Positions 23,488 to 32,647 of a stretch of DNA of 64,000 nt are shown piece by piece (positions within the stretch are counted from its first letter, which is position 1; the number at the start of each line of letters is the position of its first letter). The position numbers and the translations under genes were made by a program. The stretch comes from Phycisphaerales bacterium (GTDB taxonomy: Bacteria > Planctomycetota > Phycisphaerae > Phycisphaerales > UBA1924). Location: assembly GCA_019744815.1 (NCBI GenBank), contig JAIEUA010000013.1, positions 1-64,000 of the forward strand, in the 5' to 3' direction. The notes beneath the pieces were generated by a model, which saw only the letters and a list, made by a program, of their open reading frames with translations, was not told the DNA's origin and did no database searches.

Positions 23488-25332
23488 TCAGCGCTGCGTG
23501 TTGATGGTGAGGCCCGGGACGTACTTGGCGACCAGCTTGTTGCCCACGCCCCAGCCCACGATCTCGACTCCCACGGTGGGGGCGAAGATCAGCTGCATGC
23601 GCTGGTCCGGGCGGCTGCGCGACAGACGCGGGATGTCGTTGGTCGAGCGCACGGGTTCGCCGATCGAGTACTTGATGTTGAACTTGCTCGAGTCCTGGTA
23701 GATGTAGCCGATCGCGTCGTACTTGACGCCGTTGGAGTCGATGACGAAGGGCGTCGCCGGGACCTTGGGGTCGGACTCGGCGTCGCGAACCACGCCGCCG
23801 AGCAGGCTGTTTTCTCCCTGAGCCGCGCCGACATCCAGACGCAGCAGACCGACCTGCTCGGGGTGCGCGAACTTGTCGACGCGGAGCGATTGGTCGAGGC
23901 CACGGCCCTGCGTGTCCTTGGGGTCGATCGTCAGCTCGCCGTTGGAGATGCGGTTGTTGACCACGGTCATGCCCGAGCCGAGCGTGCCGTCCTGGAGCGT
24001 CACGCCCAGGGCGTTGGTGATGTTGACGCCCGGGATCGGCTCGTTGCCCGAGGCGGTGAGGCGGATCGCGCGGGTCTCGTCGATCTGGCCGCCGGCCTTG
24101 CCGCTGGTGAGCTGTCCGGCGGTGATCAGAGCGTCTCGGCGCACGCGGTTCTCGAACGCGACGGGCTGGAACTTCTCGTCCTCGTCGAGGCGCACCCGGG
24201 TGCCCTTGACCACCACCGCCTTGGGCTCAAACTGGGGCGGGATGAAGAACTCGAACGCCCAGTTGCTCTCCGAGTCGCCGCCCAGCGAGGCCAGGTGCGT
24301 GTCCTTGGAGTCGAAACGGAAGCGTGCGATCGCGACCTTTCCCGCCTCGGCCTTGCAGATCGCCGCGGAGGGGAAGAAGATCTCGTGGCGGCCCGAGTCA
24401 TCCTCGGCGATGATGTAGATCTGTCCGTTGCTGATGATGAACTGGCCGCTGCCGCGCTCCTTGGCGCCCGCGCGGAACTTCACCAGCACGCCGTGGAGCT
24501 TGGCTTCCTTGGTCGGGGCCTCGCCGTCGAACATCTTCACGCTCTGCGGGCCGGGATCGAGCATGTCGGCGCGCAGATCGTTGAGGTCGACGGCCGGCGG
24601 GGTCGGTGCGCCCTGCGGCAGATTGGCCGGCTTGGGCGGCGGCGGCGCGGGGGTCATCTTCGCCGGGTCGAGCACGTAGCGCCCGATCACCTCGAAGTCG
24701 GCGTTCTTGATCGAGTTGCGTCCCTTGCCCTCGCCGAAGGAGAAGCGCGTGCTGGCGAGCTGGGCCGCGGGGTCGGGGTTCCAGACCGCCATCGGCGTGG
24801 AGCTCGCGAACGTGCCGCGGCTGAGACCCGAGTAAAGCCAGTTGGTGATTCGATCGGTGGGCAGGATGAGCCCGGCTCCGCGCTGCACGTTGCCGCTGTT
24901 GTCGCTCGAGATCGCGGCGTACCCGAGGGCCTCGTTGCCCACCCGCAGGCCGCTGATGGTCTGCACGCTGACGCCCGAGATGACGAGGCCGGAGACGGCG
25001 CCGAAGGTGCAACCGACGATCCAGTCGCCGGCGGGGCTGAACTTCAGGTTCTTGCGAACCGCGCCGTCGACGATGCCACGCAGCACCGCGAGCGAGAGGG
25101 CGAAGGGAATCGCCAGCCCGGCGCCCCAGGCGATATCCGCGAAGAACGAGCTGAAGCCGCGCGGGCCGGCGGACTGGATGAGCCAGCCGGCGACGTGCTC
25201 CCACAGCCCGTAGCCGATCGCACCGGCGAGCAGCACGCAGAAGCAGTTCAGCATCGACGAGAACCCGCCGCGGGATCCCCAGGAATACGCGATGCCAGCC
25301 ATGATGCCGATCGCTAGAATGCTCATGATCAT
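23488..25332 (-). CDS. Large CvpA-like membrane protein
   Basis: A 614-residue protein with four N-terminal hydrophobic segments within the first about 130 residues (AIGIMAGIAYSWG onwards, with small-residue-rich helices as in CvpA/colicin V production proteins), followed by a 480-residue extracytoplasmic or cytoplasmic beta-rich region with no motif that I recognise. The CvpA assignment rests on the helix pattern (RGIVDGAVRKNLKFSPAGD, FGAVSGLVISGVSV) and is tentative. It lies 74 bp downstream of the degenerate GspE-like gene in the same direction and could be its partner. Confidence 0.6.
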   Translation of the reverse strand: MIMSILAIGIMAGIAYSWGSRGGFSSMLNCFCVLLAGAIGYGLWEHVAGWLIQSAGPRGFSSFFADIAWGAGLAIPFALSLAVLRGIVDGAVRKNLKFSPAGDWIVGCTFGAVSGLVISGVSVQTISGLRVGNEALGYAAISSDNSGNVQRGAGLILPTDRITNWLYSGLSRGTFASSTPMAVWNPDPAAQLASTRFSFGEGKGRNSIKNADFEVIGRYVLDPAKMTPAPPPPKPANLPQGAPTPPAVDLNDLRADMLDPGPQSVKMFDGEAPTKEAKLHGVLVKFRAGAKERGSGQFIISNGQIYIIAEDDSGRHEIFFPSAAICKAEAGKVAIARFRFDSKDTHLASLGGDSESNWAFEFFIPPQFEPKAVVVKGTRVRLDEDEKFQPVAFENRVRRDALITAGQLTSGKAGGQIDETRAIRLTASGNEPIPGVNITNALGVTLQDGTLGSGMTVVNNRISNGELTIDPKDTQGRGLDQSLRVDKFAHPEQVGLLRLDVGAAQGENSLLGGVVRDAESDPKVPATPFVIDSNGVKYDAIGYIYQDSSKFNIKYSIGEPVRSTNDIPRLSRSRPDQRMQLIFAPTVGVEIVGWGVGNKLVAKYVPGLTINTQR

Positions 25333-25406
25333 GATGCAGGTCCTCGTTCGTGTTCGATCGAGCGGGTCGAGCCCGCGTTCGTGGATTCAGGGAAGGGTCG
25401 ACTCGG

Positions 25407-27167
25407 TCACTGGGCCGCCGGCTTGGCCGCGGGCTTCGCCGGTGCGGCGGCGGGCTTGGCGGCCTGCGGCTCCGCGGTGATGCGGAGCACTTCTTCCACG
25501 CTGGTCACGCCTTCGACGGCCTTTCGCAGCGCGGCCTGCTGGATGCTCGGGAGACCGCCCTTGCGCAGCTCGGCCTTCAGACCCGACCAGTTCTGGGCCT
25601 TGATCATCTCGCGGGCGCCGTCGGAAACCTCGAAGACTTCGAACGCGGCGTCACGCTGCTGGTAGCCGGTGCCCTGGCAGACGGGGCAGGTCTCGGGCTT
25701 GTTCTTGACGAGCACCTCGCCGCCCTTCTTGAAGAGCTGCTTCACCTTTTCGGCGGGGAGGCCGAGCTTCTTCAAGACGTCGGGCGCGGGCTGGTAGGCC
25801 TGCTTGCAGTTGATGCACAGCTTGCGGAGCAGCTTCTGAGCGACCACGCCGCGGACCGAGCCGGCCGCCGCGTCGGCGTCGCCGACGAGCTTGACCCACT
25901 GCTGGATCGCGCCCACGGCGCCGTCGGCCTGGAGCGAGACCCACACGCGGCACTTGTCCTGGTCGGCCTTGAGCACTTCCTTGGCCGTCTGCGCGTCGGG
26001 CACGTCCGCGACCGCGACGATGTCCGGATCGCGACGGAGAATCGAACGCACCAGCGTCGCGAAGTCGGGTCCCTCGGCCTGGGCGTCCCAGCGGTTCTGA
26101 CGCACGCCTTCGATCGCGTCCTCGATCTCGGCCTCGACCGTCTGCACGTTGTTGGTGTAGGCGTCGTGGATCTTCATCGTCGTGTACAGCGTCGTCGTGC
26201 GGCCGCCCTCGGGTCCGCCCGCGAGAAGGATGACCCCGCCTCGGGTGTTGGTCCAGGACTTGATCAGGTCGCCCTGCTCGGCGGTCCAGCCGATCTGATC
26301 GGCGTTCTTGCGAACCTGCTGCTCCGGGTCGATGGTGATCGTCAGCTTCTGACCCGACGGCCCGCCGACCGTGTCGACGTGGAACTTGTTCTTCACCGAG
26401 CCGCGCTCGACGGTCACGTCACCGGACTGCTTCTTGCGTCGGTCGTTGACGTCCAGCTTGGCCGCGGCCTTCCAGAAGTCGATGAGCCTCACGCCCGCCG
26501 CCGCCGGCATCGTCTCGCCCGGCACCTTCATGCCATCGATATGGAACACGGTCTGGTACGCGTCCTTGGCGGACTGGATCAGGTCAATACGGCTGGAGCG
26601 GTTGTCGAAGCCCTTGATCGCCATGGTCTCGGCCGCGAGACGCAGCTCGAACTCCGGCGAATCGGCTTCCGGCACCTCGACCGCGCTCTTGTCGGGCCGA
26701 CGGAGCGTGAGCACGGGCGTGCCCAGTTTGCCCTTCACCGCCTTCTTCTTTCCCGGCTTGTCCGACGTCCCGATCGCCGACTTGATGAAGTCCAGGCTCA
26801 CCCGACCGCTCGCGGGCACGCGCTCGTCCTTGTTCGCCGAGGCGACGTACGCGCCCACGCTCGCGAACAGGATCAGCGGCACCGCGACGAGGCTGACCAC
26901 CCAGGACAGCGAGCCGCCCTCGCCGACGGGGGGCATGAAGACGATCGCCGCGAGCGCCGCCAGGCCCGCGCCGCAGTGGATGAAGTTCCACCGCTCCCGC
27001 TCCAGATAGAACTTCGCCGCGTGCTTGTCCAACACCGCGGAGATGATCCACGCCCAGGCGACAAACGGCGGCACAAACAGCAGCGGTTTCCACCAGCTCA
27101 CCAGCGTGAGCGCCTCGCCCAGAATGAGCGGGGAAGGTGTCTGCGAAGCAAGTAGATCAAGGCCCAT
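25407..27167 (-). CDS. Membrane-anchored, degenerate GspE/PilB-like ATPase
   Basis: A 586-residue protein. The first 125 residues hold about four hydrophobic helices, unusual for this family. From about residue 190 it follows the GspE/PilB layout, including the zinc-binding pairs CINC (about 451) and CPVC (about 495) and the C-terminal NWSGLKAELRKGGLPSIQQA block. The nucleotide site is altered: the Walker A position reads LAGGPEGGRTTTLY (about 313-326) with Arg instead of Lys, and the Walker B region reads DIVAVADVPD where active enzymes have a Glu. It is probably a pseudo-ATPase or has altered nucleotide use. The C-terminus is Ala/Lys/Pro-rich. Confidence 0.8.
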   Translation of the reverse strand: MGLDLLASQTPSPLILGEALTLVSWWKPLLFVPPFVAWAWIISAVLDKHAAKFYLERERWNFIHCGAGLAALAAIVFMPPVGEGGSLSWVVSLVAVPLILFASVGAYVASANKDERVPASGRVSLDFIKSAIGTSDKPGKKKAVKGKLGTPVLTLRRPDKSAVEVPEADSPEFELRLAAETMAIKGFDNRSSRIDLIQSAKDAYQTVFHIDGMKVPGETMPAAAGVRLIDFWKAAAKLDVNDRRKKQSGDVTVERGSVKNKFHVDTVGGPSGQKLTITIDPEQQVRKNADQIGWTAEQGDLIKSWTNTRGGVILLAGGPEGGRTTTLYTTMKIHDAYTNNVQTVEAEIEDAIEGVRQNRWDAQAEGPDFATLVRSILRRDPDIVAVADVPDAQTAKEVLKADQDKCRVWVSLQADGAVGAIQQWVKLVGDADAAAGSVRGVVAQKLLRKLCINCKQAYQPAPDVLKKLGLPAEKVKQLFKKGGEVLVKNKPETCPVCQGTGYQQRDAAFEVFEVSDGAREMIKAQNWSGLKAELRKGGLPSIQQAALRKAVEGVTSVEEVLRITAEPQAAKPAAAPAKPAAKPAAQ

Positions 27168-27302
27168 GCGGGTCTCCGAGTGAGGACAGATTCAGGGAAG
27201 AGAAGGATAACACACCGCGGCGAGGCGGGGAGCAGTGGGGCCGCGGAAAACCGGGAAAACGGAGCGGGTCGGCGTCGTGTTCGGCGCGTCGCGAGAAGAA
27301 AA

Positions 27303-27327
27303 AACCGACCGCGCTGGGCGGTCGGTT
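27303..27327 (-). terminator. Intrinsic terminator of pilT
   Basis: AACCGACCGC and GCGGTCGGTT pair with a 5-base loop; on the minus strand it is followed by TTTTTTCTTC. It separates pilT from the GspE-like gene. Confidence 0.9.
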
Positions 27328-27375
27328 CTGCGGAGTCCGAAGGTTGGTCCGGTGTCGGCGTTGCGTGGGCAGACC

Positions 27376-28533
27376 TTACTTGAGCTTCTTCAGCATCATG
27401 TTCAGCTCGTCGACGTTCGGGCTGTTCTCCTGCGCGACGCGGAGGTGGATGTACTCCTGCTCGACCAGACGCACCAGTGAGCGGTTGAAGTCCACCATGC
27501 CGGTCTGCTCGGCCTCGACGCTCTTGAGGTACTCGCGGAGTTCACCTTCGCGGCCTTCGAGCACGAACTTGCGCACGACGCCGTTGTTCACGAGGATTTC
27601 CAGCGCCGGGATGCGCGGGATGTCGGGGTGCAGCGTGGGCAGCAGCTTCTGGTAGACGAACGAACGCATCTGGTACGCGAGGATCTTGCGGACGGCGGGC
27701 ACTTCTTCCTGTTCGAAGAGTCCGTAGATGCGGCTGAAGGCCTGCGTGGTGCTCGAGGCGTGGATGGTGCCGAAGACCAGGTGTCCGGTCTCCGCGGCGT
27801 GCAGGGCGGCCTCGAAGGTCTCCTGGTCGCGCATCTCGCCGACCAGCACGATGTCCGGGTTCTCGCGGACGAGAGCGCGGAGCGCGATCTTGAAGTCCAG
27901 GCAGTCCAGCCCGATCTCGCGCTGGTTGATGGTCGCCTTCTTGTCCTCGAAGATGTACTCGATCGGGTCTTCGATGGTGACGATGTGGACGCTCTTGCGC
28001 TCGTTCACGTAGTCGAGCATGGAGGCGATCGTCGTGGACTTGCCCGAGCCGGTGACGCCGCAGAGCAGCACGATGCCCTGGGGCTGCATCGCGACCTCGG
28101 CCATGATGGGCGGGAGGTAGAGGTCCTCGAACTTGCGGATCTTGCTGGTGATCAGACGGGCGGCGACGGAGAGCTTGCCGCGGGCCATGAACAAGTTGAT
28201 TCGGAAGCGGTTCTTGGCGTCGTAGTCGTACGCGAAGTCGACCGAGCCGAACTTGTGCAGGTCGGCCATCTGCTCTTCGTCGAGGATGTGCTTGGCGATC
28301 TCCCAGAATTCCTCGCGGGTGCAGGGCTCGCAGTCGAGGCCCTTGAGGCCGCCGCGGATGCGGAGCTTGGGCACCTGGTCGGACTTCATGATGAGGTCCG
28401 AGGCCTCGAGCTTGATGGCGGCCTGGAGGAACTTGCCGAAGCGGGTCGCGTGCGGATCGTGCTTCTGATCGGGCATCGAAACGACGTGCCCCACGGGTGC
28501 TGCTTCGGTCTGCGTGTCGGAAGAAAGTGACAT
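27376..28533 (-). CDS. pilT: Type IV pilus twitching motility ATPase PilT
   Basis: The retraction ATPase of type IV pili (or a PilT-like ATPase of type II secretion-like systems). 385 residues. Walker A LLCGVTGSGKSTTIASML (about 152-169), Asp box TIEDPIEYIF, Walker B DIVLVGEMRDQETFEAALHAAETGHLVFGTIH and the His box are all intact. The frame is open upstream to 28887, but ATG 28533 (MSLSSDTQTEAAP) has GAAGGA nearby and fits the family. A second PilT lies at 43392. Adjacent genes are the degenerate GspE-like ATPase and a surface protein on the other strand. Confidence 0.95.
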   Translation of the reverse strand: MSLSSDTQTEAAPVGHVVSMPDQKHDPHATRFGKFLQAAIKLEASDLIMKSDQVPKLRIRGGLKGLDCEPCTREEFWEIAKHILDEEQMADLHKFGSVDFAYDYDAKNRFRINLFMARGKLSVAARLITSKIRKFEDLYLPPIMAEVAMQPQGIVLLCGVTGSGKSTTIASMLDYVNERKSVHIVTIEDPIEYIFEDKKATINQREIGLDCLDFKIALRALVRENPDIVLVGEMRDQETFEAALHAAETGHLVFGTIHASSTTQAFSRIYGLFEQEEVPAVRKILAYQMRSFVYQKLLPTLHPDIPRIPALEILVNNGVVRKFVLEGREGELREYLKSVEAEQTGMVDFNRSLVRLVEQEYIHLRVAQENSPNVDELNMMLKKLK

Positions 28534-29012
28534 TCCTTCGGGTCTCCCACGACGAGGGTCGGATCGAGATTCGGCCCTGGGATCGGCGGCCGCGTTGGTC
28601 GCGGACGCCGCCCGCCCCGGGGCGGTTGGTTCAGACGTTCCAGATGACGGGCTCAACAGTACCTCTCTGCCCGCGTCCTGGCGGGCGAATCCGGCGCACT
28701 CACAGATGGTTTCCTTCCCGAGCCGGGCAAGGTCCATACGCGGACGCCTCGGGTTGGATGCGGCGATGGCGGGCGCGGGGTCGCGTTTTCCGGCGTCCCT
28801 TGTGGCGGTGGCGCGGAACTCTGTTCGGTCTTTGCGGGGTGCGCAATCTTGCACATTTCGAGGTTGAACTGCGGGCTGGGCTGGCACCCAAGCCCCCTGT
28901 GGGTCATGTTTCAGAGAGGGTTATCGGGGGCGGCGTCCTGCGGCGCCGGTGCTGGCGCGGGTTTGTGCCCCGTGCGGCTGCGTGGTGTAGAGGCCTTGAA
29001 GGAAGTTCCAAC
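28534..29012. other. Divergent intergenic region
   Basis: 479 bp between the divergent pilT and PA14-like surface protein genes. It is GC-rich, with CCGCCCGCCCCGGGGCGG palindromic sequence near 28610 and AAGGAAG just before the surface protein start. No promoter hexamers or known riboswitch stood out. Confidence 0.4.
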
Positions 29013-29702
29013 ATGCTCCGATCTGTTTCGCTCGTCAGCGTCCTGCTCTCGGCGTGCGCCAGCGTCGCCTCGGCCCAGGCCATCATCCCCGCCGCCTCGC
29101 GCGTCGGCGACATCCCCGGCTTCGGCGGCAACGGGCTGCAGGGCGAGATCTGGACCTCTTCGGTCTCGTCCATCGCCGGCACCCGGAACATCATGAACTC
29201 CGCCGCCAACGCCACGTTCCAGGCGACCAACATCAACTACCTCAACAACGGCATCGGCACCGCGATCTCAGACTGGCTCGGCGCCGACGCCGCCAGCTTG
29301 AATGGCATCAGCGGGACCACCACGATCGGCTCGCTCTCGATCCGCCTCACCGGCTACATCGCCATCGCCAAGGCGGGCACCCTCCGCTTCAATGTCGAGT
29401 CCGACGACGGCATGGAACTCAAGATCGGTGGCGAGTCGGTCACGTCCTTCGACGGCGATCGCGGCTTTGGCGGCTCGCCCGCCAGCGCCGAGTTCTCCGA
29501 GGCCGGCCTGTACCAGATCGAGCTCATCTATTGGGCCAACGGCTCCGGCTCCAGCGGTTTGAAGTTCTCCTGGAACGCCGCCGACCCCGGGAATCTCGAT
29601 GTGGTGCCGCAGTCGTCGCTTTACTCGGTGATCCCGGCTCCGAGCGCTCTGGGCGTGCTGGGTCTGGCGGGCCTGGTGGCCGCTCGGCGTCGGCGGAACT
29701 GA
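29013..29702 (+). CDS. PA14-like surface protein with PEP-CTERM-type sorting signal
   Basis: A 229-residue exported protein. Signal peptide (about 1-22, ending ASAQ), then a PA14/GLEYA-like beta-sandwich (about 60-190: GYIAIAKAGTLRFNVESDDG, LKIGGESV, YQIELIYWANGSGSSGLKFSW). The C-terminus has IPAPSALG, a hydrophobic stretch and RRRR, the arrangement recognised by exosortase. PA14 domains often bind glycans. Start ATG 29013 has AAGGAAG upstream; the frame is open further back but the signal peptide fixes it. Confidence 0.85.
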   Translation: MLRSVSLVSVLLSACASVASAQAIIPAASRVGDIPGFGGNGLQGEIWTSSVSSIAGTRNIMNSAANATFQATNINYLNNGIGTAISDWLGADAASLNGISGTTTIGSLSIRLTGYIAIAKAGTLRFNVESDDGMELKIGGESVTSFDGDRGFGGSPASAEFSEAGLYQIELIYWANGSGSSGLKFSWNAADPGNLDVVPQSSLYSVIPAPSALGVLGLAGLVAARRRRN

Positions 29703-29730
29703 TTGCATCCCCCTTCACACTCGAAATGAA

Positions 29731-29758
29731 AAGGCCCTGCCGCGATCGGCAGGGCCTT
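29731..29758. terminator. Bidirectional terminator hairpin
   Basis: AAGGCCCTGCCG and CGGCAGGGCCTT form a perfect 12-bp stem with a CGAT loop, followed by TGTGTTTGG. It lies between the convergent surface protein and sigma factor genes. Confidence 0.9.
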
Positions 29759-29782
29759 TGTGTTTGGTGAAAAGAGTCTCAA

Positions 29783-31003
29783 TCAGTTCTGGGCGACCTG
29801 CGTGATCGTGTACTTCAGCTCCGCCTCGGCGAACGAGATGGGAGGAAGGACGACGCCCTCGCTGGGGTTGCCCTCGCCGTCCAGGGGCGGGAGCTCGGTG
29901 GGCTTCATGCCCAGGAAGTTGATCTCGAGCTGGCGCTTGATCTTCTCCATCGCCTTGTTCTGGATCTGACGCACGCGCTCCTTGGTGACGCCGATGATCT
30001 GGCCCACCTGCTCGAGCGTCATGGGCTTCTCCTCGTCGCTCTTTTGCTCGAGGCCGAAGCGGTGCTCGATCACGGTGCGCTCGACGTCGGTGAGCTCGGC
30101 GCGGTTCTCCTGAACGATGCGACGGACTTCCTCCGCTGCGTCCTTCTCGAACGTCGACCGCTTGGTCTCGAGGAAGTTGGACTTCTCGAGCTTGGGGTCA
30201 AAGTCGGTGGGGAAGCGCTGGCGGTACTTGCTGAGCTTCATGCCCTGGCGGCTGAAGGCCTTCAGGATCGCTCGGCAGGCGTAGGTGCTGAACTTGTAGC
30301 CACGCCCCGCGTCGAACTTGTCGACGGCGCGGAGCAGGGCCATGTTGCCCTCGCTGACGAGATCGGCAAAGTCCACCTCGCTCATGCGGGTGCGCTTGGC
30401 CATCGCCAGCACCAGGGCCAGGTTGGTCTCCGCGATCTGCTCGCGGATCCGCTCGGCCCGGCGGTGCCAGCGCAGAATGTCGTCGGCCTGCTCGGGCGTA
30501 GGCAGGCGGCTGGGGCGGGCCCAGACATCCTGCTGCAGCTTCCACACGCGGTAGCGGGCGTAGTTGAACTGGTGGAACAGCACCCGCTCCTCGGCGCCGG
30601 TGAGGATCACCTGCTGGGTGCTCTTCACGGTCCGGGTGCGCGAGGTGCTGGACAGGTCGTCCATCACCGGGTGGTACCACGTGGTGTCGGGCTTCTGAAT
30701 ATCAGGAGCGTCGTCGTAGATCTTGGTGGGCGCGTTCTCTTCGTAGAACGCGGGGCTGTCGATGAAATCCTGCTCGGCGGAGAGGATGGTGGCGAGCAGA
30801 CGCTCGTCCTCGCCGCTGAGGCGTTTGCGAACCACGGTCTTGCTGACCACCGCGGGCACGGCGTCGTCGATCGACGCCTTCGCCGCACGCTTGCGCTTCG
30901 CCGCCGGGGGCTCGGCGGTCGCTGCCACAGACACCGCGGCGCGATTGCGCCGACGCATCTGCTCGAGCGGACCGACCGTGCGTTTGCTTCCTGCCTGCTT
31001 CAT
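29783..31003 (-). CDS. Sigma-70 family RNA polymerase sigma factor, divergent
   Basis: A 406-residue sigma factor. Region 1.2-like [22 protein letters not shown], region 2 ([14 protein letters not shown] through [20 protein letters not shown] and [18 protein letters not shown]) and region 4.2 ([20 protein letters not shown]) are clear. Between region 2.4 and region 4 there are only about 50 residues, mostly charged, so a full region 3 is missing. The N-terminal 100 residues are basic and of unknown function. It is thus a group 2/3-like factor rather than the housekeeping sigma. The C-terminal tail of about 40 residues after region 4 is unusual. Confidence 0.9.
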   Translation of the reverse strand: MKQAGSKRTVGPLEQMRRRNRAAVSVAATAEPPAAKRKRAAKASIDDAVPAVVSKTVVRKRLSGEDERLLATILSAEQDFIDSPAFYEENAPTKIYDDAPDIQKPDTTWYHPVMDDLSSTSRTRTVKSTQQVILTGAEERVLFHQFNYARYRVWKLQQDVWARPSRLPTPEQADDILRWHRRAERIREQIAETNLALVLAMAKRTRMSEVDFADLVSEGNMALLRAVDKFDAGRGYKFSTYACRAILKAFSRQGMKLSKYRQRFPTDFDPKLEKSNFLETKRSTFEKDAAEEVRRIVQENRAELTDVERTVIEHRFGLEQKSDEEKPMTLEQVGQIIGVTKERVRQIQNKAMEKIKRQLEINFLGMKPTELPPLDGEGNPSEGVVLPPISFAEAELKYTITQVAQN

Positions 31004-31729
31004 CGTGCCCTTCCTGACCCGAAAACCCTGGGCCGTCCTTGTGCCGACTGTTGTTGTGCCGTCTGTTGTTCGCCCGCGTGGTCGCGTGCGTCTGATGTTC
31101 CGCGAACTCGTTCCTGCGATGCCGTCGGTCGTTTCAAACTACGTTCCAATCCGTCCAGTCTTCGATCCCGGTCGCCCCATCTTCCGATGCTCGGCCAGCG
31201 CCACCAGTTGCGGCAGTTGGTCGAGCAGGCGATGTTTCACCACCGATCCCACGCGCCAGCCATCGCACGGAGCGGACACCGACGCAGCGGATCGCTTCGA
31301 TCGGTATACGCCGTCAACCCCGGAAAAGTTCCGAAACCGGAACCCCTCGGGCCGCACTTCCTGACGCTCTTGCTTCGAACACGCCGGGCCACAAGATGTA
31401 CGTACGCACCGCCGTCCAAGGCACGCCGCTGTTATTCGCACCGCCTCACGATTCCTCGCAACGCTGGATCCTCCAGCACCCCGGACACGGCACGGACTCC
31501 GATTCTACCGGAAATCACTGACCTCGCCAATGGACCCAACACGTTATCCACATCTTTCTTTGTTTGTGTTATATTTGGTATCCGATATTCTGGAGTTTTG
31601 GATCCGCTCGGTATCGTCCGCCTCCGCGCTCCGGTCGCCGCAAGAATGCCTCGACGCGCGCTCCGAGCGTGCGCGAACACCTTTGCTCATTCCTTCGCCC
31701 GCGAGGCGAAACCTCCAAGGAGTCAACCC
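31004..31729. other. Intergenic region between divergent sigma factor and SOD genes
   Basis: 726 bp without a convincing gene. The right part (31540-31600) is markedly AT-richer than the surroundings. It contains a perfect DnaA-box-like TTATCCACA (31544-31552) and a possible promoter with TTGTGT and TATTCT 16 bp apart. The left part shows nothing recognisable. Confidence 0.4.
31544..31552 (+). promoter_or_regulatory. Single DnaA-box-like TTATCCACA
   Basis: A perfect match to the classical 9-mer in an AT-richer stretch upstream of SOD. Only one copy was noticed, so an origin is unlikely. Confidence 0.3.
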
Positions 31730-32368
<639 letters not shown>

Positions 32369-32426
32369 TCGCTCACTCTCATCGCGCATGGTCGTCCGCA
32401 TTTGCGGGTTCGAGGCACCGGTGCTG

Positions 32427-32558
32427 AGACGCCGAGGCTGAGGAGTCTTCGACGAAGCCTCGGATCGTCTGGAACACGTGACTTGGGTCACTCCAAGGGA
32501 TAGGTGGCGGCGCAGACCGATCCGAGGCTTCCTCGCGGACTCGTCAGCCTCGGCGTCT
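32427..32558. repeat. Long imperfect inverted repeat (45/46-nt arms)
   Basis: Arm 32427-32471 (begins AGACGCCGAGGCTGAGGAG) is the reverse complement of 32513-32558 with four mismatches and one indel. The 41-nt centre holds its own small hairpin (GTGAC/GTCAC). It lies between the convergent SOD and PrpD genes and would form an RNA duplex of about 41 bp from either strand. Confidence 0.85.
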
Positions 32559-32647
32559 GGGGGACAGTGGCGAAGGTCGACGCGATGGGGCTCGAACTGC
32601 TTCGGGTTTCGCTGTGGATGCCTTGGCGCGTAGCGATCGACCGCGCG

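Noticed and set aside
23458-25317. A 619-codon open frame opposite the CvpA-like gene
   Set aside because: Antisense shadow with no family signal; the minus-strand protein has a coherent membrane domain.
25350-27155. A 601-codon open frame opposite the GspE-like gene
   Set aside because: Arg/Leu/Val-rich shadow; the minus strand shows clear GspE architecture.
28534-28887. N-terminal extension of PilT
   Set aside because: Arg/Ala/Pro-rich without family residues; ATG 28533 has a ribosome site.
31500-31600. Replication origin around the DnaA-box-like site
   Set aside because: Only one box, no dnaA, dnaN or gidA nearby, and no repeat cluster.
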